The notes under the pieces are model-generated. The model was given only the letters and a program-made list of their open reading frames with translations, made no database searches and was not told the DNA's origin. The position numbers and the translations under genes were made by a program. A stretch of 64,000 nucleotides of DNA from Candidatus Mycobacterium methanotrophicum (GTDB lineage Bacteria > Actinomycetota > Actinomycetes > Mycobacteriales > Mycobacteriaceae): assembly GCF_023515995.1 (NCBI RefSeq), contig NZ_CP097320.1, positions 3,782,001-3,846,000 of the forward strand, read 5' to 3'. Shown in pieces: positions 18,901-26,965 of this stretch. The first letter of the stretch is position 1. The number at the start of each line of letters is the position of its first letter.

Positions 18901-19649
18901 ACCAACTCGAAGCCGTGGCTGCCCGCGTACCAGATGCCCGGCAGACCGACGCGGGCGACTATGTCAGCCAGGTCGCGTCCGCTGAGCACGGCGACATCGC
19001 ACTGTGCGGCTAACGCCTTCAGCGCGTCGGCGGCACCTTCGACCAACGTGGCGGCGCCGGGGTCATCGACAATGGCAGACAGCGTGCCGTCGAAGTCGAG
19101 CAGCACCGCCGGTCGTCGAGCGGCAACCACCGCGACGATTTGGCCGTAAGACTGCAGCGCATCAGGAAGGGTAGACATCCGGCGATCCCCGCAGCGCACC
19201 GTAACCGCGGCGAGGTCGGTCACCACCACATCGGCGCCGTTGCGGCACAGCTTGTCGGCATGCCCCGCTTGATCGACACCGATAACGAGGGCAAATCCAC
19301 CGACACGGCCGGCGATTACCCCGTCCTCGGAGCTTTCGATGACGACGCACCGTTCGGGCCGACAATCGAGCCGCCGCGCTGCTTCCAGCAAAACGGCCGG
19401 GTCTGGTGCCCCCGGCAGGCCAGATTGGCCGCTGACGACGTCATCGAACGGAACGGCGGAAATGTCGCCGATACCGCCAGCAGCAAAAGCCCGCTTGCAG
19501 TCAGCGCTCGATGAATAAGCGCCCGTGCGCATCTGCGCATCTTGCAACTTGCGTGCTAACGCAATGGTGGAATCGAACGCGGCCGTATCAGTCACCGCAC
19601 CGTCAAGATCGAAGATCACCGCGTCGTAGTAGCGCGGGTCAACCACCAC
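15990..19649 (-). CDS. otsB1: Trehalose-6-phosphatase/GH65 glycoside phosphorylase fusion, Rv2006 (OtsB1)-like
   Basis: The 1219-residue protein has three parts. Residues 1-150 are a HAD beta-phosphoglucomutase-like domain, about 100 residues shorter than in Rv2006 (1327 residues). Residues 175-420 are OtsB-like with 'LLDFDGTLSAIVDDP' and 'IYIGDDLTDEDAFDA'. Residues 430-1210 are GH65 with 'GNGHFATRGCVPESSAGEAH', 'LHGEAYRGHIFWDELFVFP' and 'RGVIGPDEFHSGYPGRVYDG', which contains the acid Glu. Sugar phosphorylase activity on trehalose- or kojibiose-like sugars is plausible; phosphatase activity of the HAD part is doubtful. An ISL3 element abuts the GTG start, so the natural N-terminus and promoter seem lost. 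Confidence 0.9.
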   Translation of the reverse strand: MVVDPRYYDAVIFDLDGAVTDTAAFDSTIALARKLQDAQMRTGAYSSSADCKRAFAAGGIGDISAVPFDDVVSGQSGLPGAPDPAVLLEAARRLDCRPERCVVIESSEDGVIAGRVGGFALVIGVDQAGHADKLCRNGADVVVTDLAAVTVRCGDRRMSTLPDALQSYGQIVAVVAARRPAVLLDFDGTLSAIVDDPGAATLVEGAADALKALAAQCDVAVLSGRDLADIVARVGLPGIWYAGSHGFELVAPDGTTHHNETAASAVDALEQAAAELREGCAHLAGVRVEHKRFAVAVHYRNAAPGAVREATATVHRVGQRSGLRVTNGRKVIELRPNVAWDKGKTLEWILHRIAEPDPLPIYIGDDLTDEDAFDAVRHDGIGVVARHDEDGDRPSAARFALDGPDAVREFIERLARAITAERDEPGNPWSFVFVGYEPRGERLREALCTMGNGHFATRGCVPESSAGEAHYPGTYAAGIYNRLTDRIGGSTVDNESLVNLPNWLPLTFRIDGGPWFDIDSTELSSYVQTLDLRRAVLIREFRFCDPAGRTIAVTQRRFAAMHLSHVAALETTVVAENWSGTLEFRSAIHGDVENRLVERYRELSSKHLTVTQLRELSDDSVLLGVATVESQIPVAVAVRATVWRDEAPVWADYRLVQDAARIGHDIAVDMAVGQSVTLEKVATLATGRDPAVSEPADEAERQLHRLGRISELLHGHSLMWAHLWERFNIDMGGNSDELRIVRLHLLHLLQTLSPNTADLDVGVPARGLHGEAYRGHIFWDELFVFPALNIHLPAVTRSLLQYRYRRLPQARRAAREAGYGGAMFPWQSGSDGREESQQLHLNPRSGRWNPDPSARAHHSGIAVAYNVWQYYQVTGDVDYIVDYGAEMLAEIARFFVSLAGFDAARGRYVIRGVIGPDEFHSGYPGRVYDGIDNNAYTNVMAVWVIVRAMDALELLPLSDRLDLLERLGVDGPELDVWDDVTRRMFVPFHDGVISQFEGYEQLAELNWYAYRQRYGNIQRLDRILEAENDNVNHYKASKQADALMLFYLLSSDELRELLNRLGYRFDPDQIPKTIDYYRSRTSHGSTLSAIVHSWVLARGDRERAMKYFQQVLFSDIADVQGGTTSEGIHLAAMAGSVDLLQRCFTGLEFRADRIVLNPLWPETLGKLTFPLRYRGHRLHLEVSGRQAKISSDSEQANALDIEYRGRVQRLMPGHTIEFC

Positions 19650-19655
19650 CGGCGC

Positions 19656-20778
19656 GGCTCTTCTGACATAGTTGTGGGTCTGCGACCTGAAGGGTTTGGG
19701 CGCAACGCCGTGTCCTGCTTACGTTTTGGACTGTTGGAGGTTCAAGACGAAGAAGGGGTACGGCGTTGCGCAATTCCAGGGTATTCGCGAGGGCTCTCGG
19801 TGGCCAAGACATGGTGGTCGAGGACGTATCGATAGAGGTCGAGACCTCACGCGCCAAGACGCCGGTGAGCAGCGAAGTGCTGGTGTTTTCGGTGCGTCCC
19901 AAGGCCTCGCAGACTAGCCGCTGTTCACGCTGCCGCCGCCGCTGCCCCGGATATGACGGCGGAGAGAGCTCGCGGCGGTGGCGCACCCTGGACGTGGGCG
20001 CCACCAAGGCATACCTGCAGGCCGCCGCACCACGGGTGCAATGCAGTGAGCATGGAGTGGTGGTGGCTCATGTGCCGTGGGCGCGAGCCGGCGCCCGCCA
20101 CACCTGGGCATTCGAGGACACCTGCGCATGGCTGGCCGCCCATACCGCGCTCAGCGTGCTGACCGTGCTGTTGCGGATAGCGTGGCGCACCGTGGCGGCG
20201 ATCGTGACCCGGGTGGTCGCCGACGGTCGCGACACCAACGACCTGCTGGTCGGGCTGACCAGGATCGGTATCGACGAGATTTCGTACCGCAAGGGGCACC
20301 GCTATTTAACGGTGATCGTGGACCACACGACAGGCAGGCTGGTGTGGGCTCGTGAGGGCCGCAACCAGGACACCCTGGGGGCGTTCTTTGACCAGCTGGG
20401 AACCCAACGCGCCGCGCAGTTGAGCCATGTCAGCTGCGACGGTGCGGAATGGATCCACGCCGTGGTGCGAGCGCGTGCCCCGCAGGCGCTGATCTGCCTA
20501 GATCCATTCCATGTAGTGGCCTGGACGCTCAAAGCGCTAGACAAGGTGCGGGCGCGGACCATGACCAAAGCCGGTGTCCGCGACCGGCACGCGATGTGGG
20601 CAACCCGCAAAAACCCGGCCGATTTGACCGGCGAGCAACGCAGCAGCCTCGCAGCGATCGCCGACACCAACCGCGCTCTCTACCGGGCGTATCTGCTCAA
20701 AGAGCAACTCCGCGAAGTGTTTCGAGTCAAAGGCCGCGCCGGACACCAACTGCTGGCCGGCTGGTTGTCGTGGGCAAG
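19656..20778 (+). mobile_element. ISL3-family element, right end deleted
   Basis: The left end begins GGCTCTTCTGAC at 19656, the standard ISL3 terminal sequence, and lies 7 bases from the start codon of the GH65 fusion gene. The transposase is intact until about 20778, where sequence belonging to the acg downstream flank begins. The right inverted repeat is gone, so the element cannot move. Confidence 0.75.
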
Positions 20779-20938
20779 CCACCGGCGCCGTCATCACCAT
20801 CGCCAAAGACCCGGCTTCGCTATCGGATTTCCAGCACGTCGTCAAGCAGCCGCCGTGGCGTTGCCGCGGGCAGGTCTTCCATGGGCGGTGCGATGCCGAC
20901 ACGGATCAACACTTGTGGCTCACCACGTTCACCGATGA
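19766..20938 (+). pseudogene. ISL3 transposase, 3'-truncated
   Basis: The frame has the N-terminal zinc-finger-like cysteine pairs ('SRCSRCRRRCPGYD') and the ISL3 core: 'TRIGIDEISYRKGHRYLTVI', 'GAEWIHAVVRARAPQALICL' and 'DPFHVVAWTLKALDKVRART'. After 'LLAGWLSWAS' (about 20778) the frame runs antisense through the end of acg, giving a meaningless tail. The conserved C-terminal block with the third acidic residue is missing. Confidence 0.85.
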
Positions 20939-21800
20939 GCCTGCGCACGATATCGCGACTCTCGTCCAACTCGATCAGATGCGTCAGAGCGCAGGTCGCC
21001 ATACCGGCCATCGTGCACTCCAGCAGCACGGTGGATAAGGCCTCGCCGCAACCGAATACCTCCGCTCGGGCGTCTCCTTCGGTGGACAGCACAAGAACCT
21101 TGGAGCAGTCCACAGCGACGTCCGCACGCCGGTCGGCATCGCCCCGGGCGGGGAAATCTCGCGCCAGATCGACGCGCCACCGTTCTGACGTGGATGCCAG
21201 CGCCTCCGGAGGTATGCCTTCCGATAGCGCGAACGGCGATGTCCACCACTGCAATTCGGCATGGTAGGAGACGTCGTTTTGGCGCAACGTCTCGGTAAGA
21301 TAGGAGGCTTTCGCCAATTTCGGGCGCAATTCATCGGAGAGCACATCCAGCATCGCGATGTCGCTGTCGAGGCTGCTGCCCAACACCGGCTCCAACCATG
21401 CCCAGAAGGTTGGGCGGCTAAACGGAAGTCTGTCGGTTCGGCGTTGCAGAATTGCCTCCGCGCGCTTGTGCTGCGCTTCGGTGACGAATTCAAGTGGGCT
21501 GAACTCGACTGATGCCAAATGATCTAGATCGTTCGGATTTGGGAAGCGCTCGACGTGCGCCTGCCAACCGGCTGCCACCATGGCGACGCGAAGGTGGTCG
21601 AGGACAGCCCCGCAACTGATGATCGCCTCCCGGCCGGAACGGTCGGCACGGTGTACCCAGCGGTGCCGATCAACAAACAGGTGCAACACCACGCCCTCAG
21701 ACACCCAGCGCCAGGGCTGGCTGTTGTGCACGGACGGCGCGCGGCACGCCAGTAGCACCGCCTTCTTAACCACATCGATGTCCGGCATCGTTTGCGGCAT
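20820..21800 (-). CDS. acg: Acg-family putative nitroreductase, Rv2032-like
   Basis: The 326-residue protein aligns along its whole length with Rv2032: 'ACRAPSVHNSQPWRWVSEG', 'RFPNPNDLDHLASVEFSP', 'ILQRRTDRLPFSRPTFW', 'VSYHAELQWWTSPFALSEGI' and 'SKVLVLSTEGDARAEVFGCG'. Acg is a two-domain nitroreductase fold that binds FMN and lacks obvious nitroreductase activity; FMN storage has been suggested. It ends five residues earlier than Rv2032, close to the ISL3 junction. It is divergent from the Rv2004c-like gene, with two DosR-like boxes between them. Confidence 0.93.
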   Translation of the reverse strand: MPQTMPDIDVVKKAVLLACRAPSVHNSQPWRWVSEGVVLHLFVDRHRWVHRADRSGREAIISCGAVLDHLRVAMVAAGWQAHVERFPNPNDLDHLASVEFSPLEFVTEAQHKRAEAILQRRTDRLPFSRPTFWAWLEPVLGSSLDSDIAMLDVLSDELRPKLAKASYLTETLRQNDVSYHAELQWWTSPFALSEGIPPEALASTSERWRVDLARDFPARGDADRRADVAVDCSKVLVLSTEGDARAEVFGCGEALSTVLLECTMAGMATCALTHLIELDESRDIVRRLIGERGEPQVLIRVGIAPPMEDLPAATPRRLLDDVLEIR

Positions 21801-21857
21801 GTCAGTTCCTCCACGTCGGTCTGAGATCGACCCTACTGAGGCAAACGTGGGCCGCTA

Positions 21858-21871
21858 GAGTCGTTAGTCCC
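21858..21871. promoter_or_regulatory. DosR-box-like site A between acg and the Rv2004c-like gene
   Basis: GAGTCGTTAGTCCC matches 11 of 14 consensus positions, with a perfect right half TTAGTCCC. It lies 57 bases upstream of the acg start on the reverse strand, so it is the likely acg activator site. Confidence 0.6.
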
Positions 21872-21902
21872 GGTGGCCCGCTCCGGCACCGTCTGCGCGG
21901 CC

Positions 21903-21916
21903 GGGACTTTTGGCCC
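21903..21916. promoter_or_regulatory. DosR-box-like site B between acg and the Rv2004c-like gene
   Basis: GGGACTTTTGGCCC matches 12 of 14 consensus positions and is one of the best boxes in the window. It ends 80 bases before the ATG at 21997 and should serve the forward gene. The two-box divergent layout is typical of DosR promoters. Confidence 0.7.
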
Positions 21917-21996
21917 TGGCATGTGGTGACCTTCACCGCCACGACCGTGGCCCTCCGACGCTAGACCCGGCGATTACGCCGGCACAAGATCGTGCC

Positions 21997-23487
21997 ATGG
22001 AACATGCCCGTCAGCTCGCTGCAGTGTCCGCGGGACGGATCAGCCCGTATGTAGAGGTGCATGAGACACATACGGGTGTCGTGGTGCTCGTCGGCGACAA
22101 GGCTTACAAGGCAAAGAAACCCGTTGTAACCGATTTTCTCGACTTCAGCACCGCCGACCGCCGTGAGCGAGCTTGCGCCCGGGAGGTCCTGCTCAACAGC
22201 CGGCTAGCACCCGAGAGCTATCTGGGAGTCGGACACTGGAGCGACCCGGCCGGAGGCCCCGCTGAGCCCATCGTCGTGATGCGTCGCTATCCCGACTCGC
22301 GGCGGCTGAGCACGCTCGTCAAACACGGCGCCGCGGCGGAAAGCGAACTGGCCGACATCGCCGAAGCATTGGCGACCTTTCACACCCGCGCGTGCCACAG
22401 CCGAGCCGTGGACGCGCAGGGCAAGGCTGGCGCCATCAGCGCACGGTGGGAAGAGAACCTCGCCGAACTGAAAGATTTCGCAGGAACCGTGGTGCCGCTC
22501 GAATTAATCGAGCAAGTCGAAGCTTTGGCAAGACAATACATCGCCGGTCGTACAGCGCTGTTCGGGCGGCGCATCGCTGATAAGTGTGTCGTCGACGGGC
22601 ACGGTGACCTGATGGCCGAAGACACCTTCTGCATGCCCGACGGTCCGGTGCTGCTCGATTGCCTGGATTTCGACGATCGTCTGCGGTACGTCGACCGCAT
22701 CGACGATGCGGCATTTTTGGCAATGGATCTAGAGTTCCTCGGACGCAACGACCTTGCCGACTACTTCCTGGATACCTACAGCACCGCGGCCAAGGACGAT
22801 GCCCCGGCTTCGCTGAAGCATTTCTACATCGCTTATCGCGCGGTGGTCCGTGCGAAGGTCGACTGTATACGGTTCGAGCAGGGACACCCCGAGGCTTCGG
22901 GCGATGCATCGCGTCATTTGACGCTGGCGCTCGAACACCTAATGGCGGGGGCGCCTCGGTTGGTCCTTATCGGCGGCGCACCCGGAACCGGCAAGACCAC
23001 ACTCGCCCACTCACTCGGCAATCGTGTTGGCGCAGAGGTTATCTCCACCGACGATGTGCGGCGCGAACTGCGACGGCAGGGCACGATAGATGGTGAGGGC
23101 GGCCTCCTTGACGAGGGTCTCTATCGGCCGGACCAGGTCGCCGCCGTATACCACGACGTCATCCGGCGCGCACGCTTATCCCTGACCAGCGGGCGGTCCG
23201 TGATCCTCGACGGCACCTGGCGAGACCCCCGCCAGCGCCGCCTAGCCCATGCACTGGCCAGCCAGACCGCATCGATACTGCTCGAGATCGTCTGCTGGAC
23301 GTCAGTGGGCGCAGCGGTCGGGCGCGTCGAGCACCGTGCCGCCGGCGCCTCGGACGCGACTCCGCACATCGCCCGGGCGCTGGCCATGCGTGACGATGCG
23401 TGGGAGACTGCCCACCCCATCGACACGAGCCAAGCGTTATGCGATTGCACCGACCGGGCTGAAACGCTCTGGCGCAACGTGCATTAG
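21997..23487 (+). CDS. APH-like kinase/P-loop ATPase fusion, Rv2004c-like
   Basis: The 496-residue length is close to the 498 of Rv2004c. Residues 1-310 are an aminoglycoside-phosphotransferase-like kinase: 'KAYKAKKPVVTDFLDFSTAD', the catalytic 'CVVDGHGDLMAEDTFCM' and 'LLDCLDFDDRLRYVDRIDD'. Residues 325-496 are a P-loop kinase-like domain with Walker A 'LIGGAPGTGKTTLAHSL', 'ISTDDVRRELRRQG' and 'GRSVILDGTWRDPRQRR'. The substrate is unknown. The upstream frame could extend to 21910, but the Met at 21997 gives the family length and leaves the DosR box outside the gene. Confidence 0.9.
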   Translation: MEHARQLAAVSAGRISPYVEVHETHTGVVVLVGDKAYKAKKPVVTDFLDFSTADRRERACAREVLLNSRLAPESYLGVGHWSDPAGGPAEPIVVMRRYPDSRRLSTLVKHGAAAESELADIAEALATFHTRACHSRAVDAQGKAGAISARWEENLAELKDFAGTVVPLELIEQVEALARQYIAGRTALFGRRIADKCVVDGHGDLMAEDTFCMPDGPVLLDCLDFDDRLRYVDRIDDAAFLAMDLEFLGRNDLADYFLDTYSTAAKDDAPASLKHFYIAYRAVVRAKVDCIRFEQGHPEASGDASRHLTLALEHLMAGAPRLVLIGGAPGTGKTTLAHSLGNRVGAEVISTDDVRRELRRQGTIDGEGGLLDEGLYRPDQVAAVYHDVIRRARLSLTSGRSVILDGTWRDPRQRRLAHALASQTASILLEIVCWTSVGAAVGRVEHRAAGASDATPHIARALAMRDDAWETAHPIDTSQALCDCTDRAETLWRNVH

Positions 23488-23707
23488 ACCGATATCAAAG
23501 AGCAGACCGCCTTCGGCGGCGAGCGCATCCCGCATCGCGGCTTCTGGCACCGGCGACTGGGCTTTGATGACGCTGGGTGTGAAGGCGCGGCGGCGATCGA
23601 TCACAGGTTTCACGAAGCGACAGCCCCTGCGGAGTCCGGAGGTACTGCAGGGCATCGCCGACAGTTTCAACCACAAAAGCTGAACGACTTTATCTGGATT
23701 TTTCTGG

Positions 23708-24441
23708 CTAACCCTGGCGGGCCACGATGACCGGAACGCGCGCCGCATGGGCAACCGCGGTGCTGACCGACCCCAACAGCATTCCCGCGAAGCCGCCGCG
23801 GCCGCGGCTGCCGACAACGACCAATTGGGCCGACTCGGACTCGTCGAGCAGGTGACGGGCAGGGTTGTCGCACACAATCCGGGGATGAATGCTGACGTCC
23901 GGATAGCGTTCCAGCCAACGGGCCACACGGTCAGCCAAGGCTTGCGGTGGAATCGGATTGTCGCGTGACCATTGAATATTCAAGACTTGCGGTAGGTCAG
24001 CGTCTCTGTAGGCATGCAAGGCAACCAAGTCCACGCCTCGTCGTGCCGCCTCGTCGAACGCGATCTCAGTGGCCAATTCCGACGCCGGTGATCCGTCGAC
24101 ACCAACCACGACGGGAAGATTCGCCAGCTTCGGCGCGGATGCAACGCCGTCACGTCAAGAGCTTGGTCGCCGGCGCTGTCTTCGGCGATCTTGGTCGCCT
24201 CGGCGATAATCTTTCGCCCGGTCTCTTCTAGCGCGGGGTCGTCCTCGGCGGGCAGGGGAAGTGGCTGATCGGACAGCAGCCAAGGCGTCGGTCCCCAAGC
24301 CGGTGTGACGACGACGTGGACGACAGTGAGCGGCACATCGCGCATCATTGCCTCGTGCGCGGCCCACTGAACAGCGCTATTGGACGACAGTGACCCATCG
24401 ACCCCAACGACGATGCCCAGATCTGTTGCAGAATTCGGCAT
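23708..24441 (-). pseudogene. Universal stress protein with internal deletion and frameshift
   Basis: The first part, from Met 24441, begins 'MPNSATDLGIVVGVDGSLSS' and is UspA-like up to about 24150. There the second half of domain 1 (including its ATP-binding glycine motif) is missing. The sequence jumps out of frame into the start of domain 2, 'LPVVVGVDGSPASELATEIA'. Domain 2 is complete to the end ('VVGSRGRGGFAGMLLGSVST') at 23708. An intact relative would be about 295 residues. A DosR-like box still lies upstream. Confidence 0.85.
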
Positions 24442-24524
24442 TTCGCTGATTCCTCCGTGTGGTCACGACTCAGGCACGCCTCCCGACGTCGATGACGCTA
24501 ATTTGCTGAGCTGTCGTCAGTCAG

Positions 24525-24538
24525 GAGGATTTAGTCCC
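24525..24538. promoter_or_regulatory. DosR-box-like site upstream of the broken USP gene
   Basis: GAGGATTTAGTCCC matches 11 of 14 consensus positions with a perfect right half. It lies 83 bases upstream of the USP start at 24441 on the reverse strand. Confidence 0.6.
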
Positions 24539-24831
24539 TACTCGACAGGCCGTTCGCCTCTCGGGCAGGTCAGGCGCTCGTTACCCGTTCGCGGATGACG
24601 CGTTGACGGTGCTAGGCACAAACACTCACGGCAAGTGCGGCCCAGAACTACCCTCAACAGCCCCAAACGCGACATGCCCCGGTGGCCATGCCGTTGCCGA
24701 CACGAAATAGCCAGTGGTGTCAGCTGAATCAACGGCCTTCACGGTGTCGGATTCATCGTCAATGTCACTGATCGCGGCCCGGTTTCCGTTGGGCGATCTG
24801 GGTGTGCTCACCGTGCCGCTTTCGGCCCTAG
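24539..24831. other. Interval with no supported gene
   Basis: Short frames occur on both strands, none with a family match or a good start. No terminator-like hairpin or RNA gene was seen. Confidence 0.3.
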
Positions 24832-26868
24832 CTAGAGGCCAGTCGGGTAGGTTTCGGGTGTCTCGCCCGCAATCCATTGGCTGGTCACTTCGAGCGGCTC
24901 GAGTGCCTCCGTGTTCTCGATGTGAATCATTGCGTCGAACTGATCCGCCGGGCGGACATGGAAGTAGTGGCTTTGTCTTTCAGTCGCCGGCAAATAGATC
25001 ACGCCGATCGCGCGGCCCAATCTGACCATGTCCAACGCCGCGCCCGCGGCGCCGCCGGATGACACGACGAACGCTGGGTTCCCGGTCTCGTGGAACAGCT
25101 CCTCGACGCTGCCCGGCAATGCAGGCCGAACCATCTTCCGTTCTGCCACGCCTCCCCATTCGCTGGCAGCAGTCACGGTGCCGCTGTAGGTGCTGAACCC
25201 AATCAGCCGACAGTTGTCGCGGTAGCGTTCGCGGACGAGTTGGCCCAAAGTCAGCTGGCCGTCCGCGGACACCTCGGTCGCCCGGGCGTCACCGACATGG
25301 GAATTGTGCGCCCACACCACGATTCGTGCTGGTGTCGCGCCAGGGCGGCGGTCCGAATGGTCCAGCAGCGCCTGCAGCGTCCGGGCCATGTGCTGATCGC
25401 GTAGGTTCCACGATGTTACCCGTCCGCTGAACATCGCCCGGTAATACTGTTCGGCGTCGCGCACCACTTGTGCGTTCTGTTCCGCGTAGAACAGTTCGTC
25501 TTCGGCGAGCAGCCCGTCGCGGCGAGCGTAGCGCAACGCGTTGCGCTGCACGTCGACCAGTTGATCGATGGCCTCCTTTTCACACGACAGGCCGGCGCCG
25601 AATGCTGCCCGGAACCCGTAGGCCTGGCCGTCATCGGCGGATGATGCATGGTCGAAACAGGCGTAGCGGGCTCGCGCGCGGGCCGCGGCAACCGGGTCGA
25701 TTTTTTCGAGATAGCTGACCACCTCGTCCATCGACCGATGCAGACTGTAGAGATCCAGCCCGTAGAAACCGGCTTGGCGGCGATGCTGCGAACTAGAGCG
25801 CCGATTGTGGGCCCGCAGCCATTCGACGAAGTCACGGACCACGGTGTTGCGCCACATCCACGACGGGAAGCGCTCGAACCCGCGCAACGCCTCCGTGGCG
25901 GTGGTGTCGGTAACCTGCCCGCGGACGTACCGGTTGACCCGGTAGGCGTCCGGCCAGTCGGCCTCCGCGGCCACCGCGCAGAACCCCTTCTCCTCGATCA
26001 GCCATTTGGTGATCTCGGCTCGGGCCCGATAGAACTCCTGGGTTCCATGCGAACTTTCACCGATCAGCACAATCCGCGCGTCACCGATCAACTCGGACAA
26101 CATTTCTCGTGGTGGCACACCGGCCGGGGCGTCGACGGCGACGCGCCGGAGGACGTCGGCTGCTGTCTCTGCGGCGAGGGCCAGCGCCGGCCCGCTCGTC
26201 GGGGTTGCGAGCAGGGTACGGACCTCCTCGTCGCTGACCTGGCTGAAGTCCCAGAACGATGCGCCTACCGCCAGAAACGGGGTCGGCATCGATGCGCAGA
26301 CCATATCGTCGACTAGACCGGCAAATTCGCGACAGGTGGACTCCGGCGCCGCGGGCACCGCGATCACGATTTGTGCCGGTTCCGCCTCGCGCAAAGCCTG
26401 CACCGCGGCGAACATGCTGGCACCGGTGGCCAGCCCGTCGTCGACGAGGATGACGGTTTTTCCGGTCACGTCGGTCGGCGGGCGACCGTCGCGATAGGCC
26501 GCTTCTCGTCGGATCAGCTCACGCCCCTCGCGTTCGGCGACGTCCCGCAACTGTTGAGGGCTGATCCGCAGGCCCCGCACCACGTCGTCGTTCAGCACGA
26601 CGCGACCGCCACTGGCGAGTGCGCCGGCCGCGAATTCCTCATGCTCCGGCACACCGAGCTTGCGCACGACGAATGCATCGAGCGGCGCGTGCAGTGCGGC
26701 GGCGACCTCCCATGCGACCGGCACTCCGCCTCTGGCCAGACCCAAGACCACGACGCCGGGCCTGTCACGATAGGCCTGGAGTAAACCCGCCAGCACCTGG
26801 CCGGCCTCACGACGGTTGCGAAACAGCCGGTCTGGCGTGTCCTTGCCGAGGATGACCGCTCTACTCAT
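24832..26868 (-). CDS. Phosphoribosyltransferase-erythromycin esterase-like fusion, Rv2030c-like
   Basis: The 678-residue protein matches Rv2030c (681). Residues 15-215 are a phosphoribosyltransferase: 'LGLARGGVPVAWEVA' and the PRPP loop 'VILVDDGLATGASMFA'. Residues 245-670 belong to the erythromycin-esterase/succinoglycan superfamily: 'IVLIGESSHGTQEFYRARAE', 'AVAAEADWPDAYRVNRYVRG', 'RFPSWMWRNTVVRDFVEWLR', 'GFYGLDLYSLHRSMDEVV' and 'RIVVWAHNSHVGDARATE'. The Glu and His residues of that fold are present. The substrate is unknown and macrolide resistance should not be assumed. It follows hspX on the same strand, as in M. tuberculosis, with a strong hairpin in the 97-base gap. Confidence 0.92.
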   Translation of the reverse strand: MSRAVILGKDTPDRLFRNRREAGQVLAGLLQAYRDRPGVVVLGLARGGVPVAWEVAAALHAPLDAFVVRKLGVPEHEEFAAGALASGGRVVLNDDVVRGLRISPQQLRDVAEREGRELIRREAAYRDGRPPTDVTGKTVILVDDGLATGASMFAAVQALREAEPAQIVIAVPAAPESTCREFAGLVDDMVCASMPTPFLAVGASFWDFSQVSDEEVRTLLATPTSGPALALAAETAADVLRRVAVDAPAGVPPREMLSELIGDARIVLIGESSHGTQEFYRARAEITKWLIEEKGFCAVAAEADWPDAYRVNRYVRGQVTDTTATEALRGFERFPSWMWRNTVVRDFVEWLRAHNRRSSSQHRRQAGFYGLDLYSLHRSMDEVVSYLEKIDPVAAARARARYACFDHASSADDGQAYGFRAAFGAGLSCEKEAIDQLVDVQRNALRYARRDGLLAEDELFYAEQNAQVVRDAEQYYRAMFSGRVTSWNLRDQHMARTLQALLDHSDRRPGATPARIVVWAHNSHVGDARATEVSADGQLTLGQLVRERYRDNCRLIGFSTYSGTVTAASEWGGVAERKMVRPALPGSVEELFHETGNPAFVVSSGGAAGAALDMVRLGRAIGVIYLPATERQSHYFHVRPADQFDAMIHIENTEALEPLEVTSQWIAGETPETYPTGL

Positions 26869-26912
26869 TTTGACAAGTCCTTACTGATTCGCGGGTCGAC
26901 AGGTTGATGTGC

Positions 26913-26954
26913 GGCGGACCCGCAGCCGAAAGCGTGTATTGCTGCGGGTCCGCC
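26913..26954 (-). terminator. 14-bp perfect stem-loop between hspX and the Rv2030c-like gene
   Basis: GGCGGACCCGCAGC (26913-26926) pairs perfectly with GCTGCGGGTCCGCC (26941-26954) around a 14-base loop. It lies just after the hspX stop and before the downstream start. There is no U-tract, so it may act as a partial terminator or a 3'-end stabiliser that raises hspX mRNA above that of the downstream gene. Confidence 0.7.
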
Positions 26955-26965
26955 TCGCCATCTGG

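Noticed and set aside
20779..20938. C-terminal extension of the ISL3 transposase
   Set aside because: The frame here is antisense to the end of acg and has no ISL3 similarity; it is a fusion artefact of truncation.
24832..26868. Macrolide resistance by erythromycin esterase
   Set aside because: The domain belongs to the superfamily, but the Rv2030c-type fusion has no shown macrolide activity, so resistance is not claimed.
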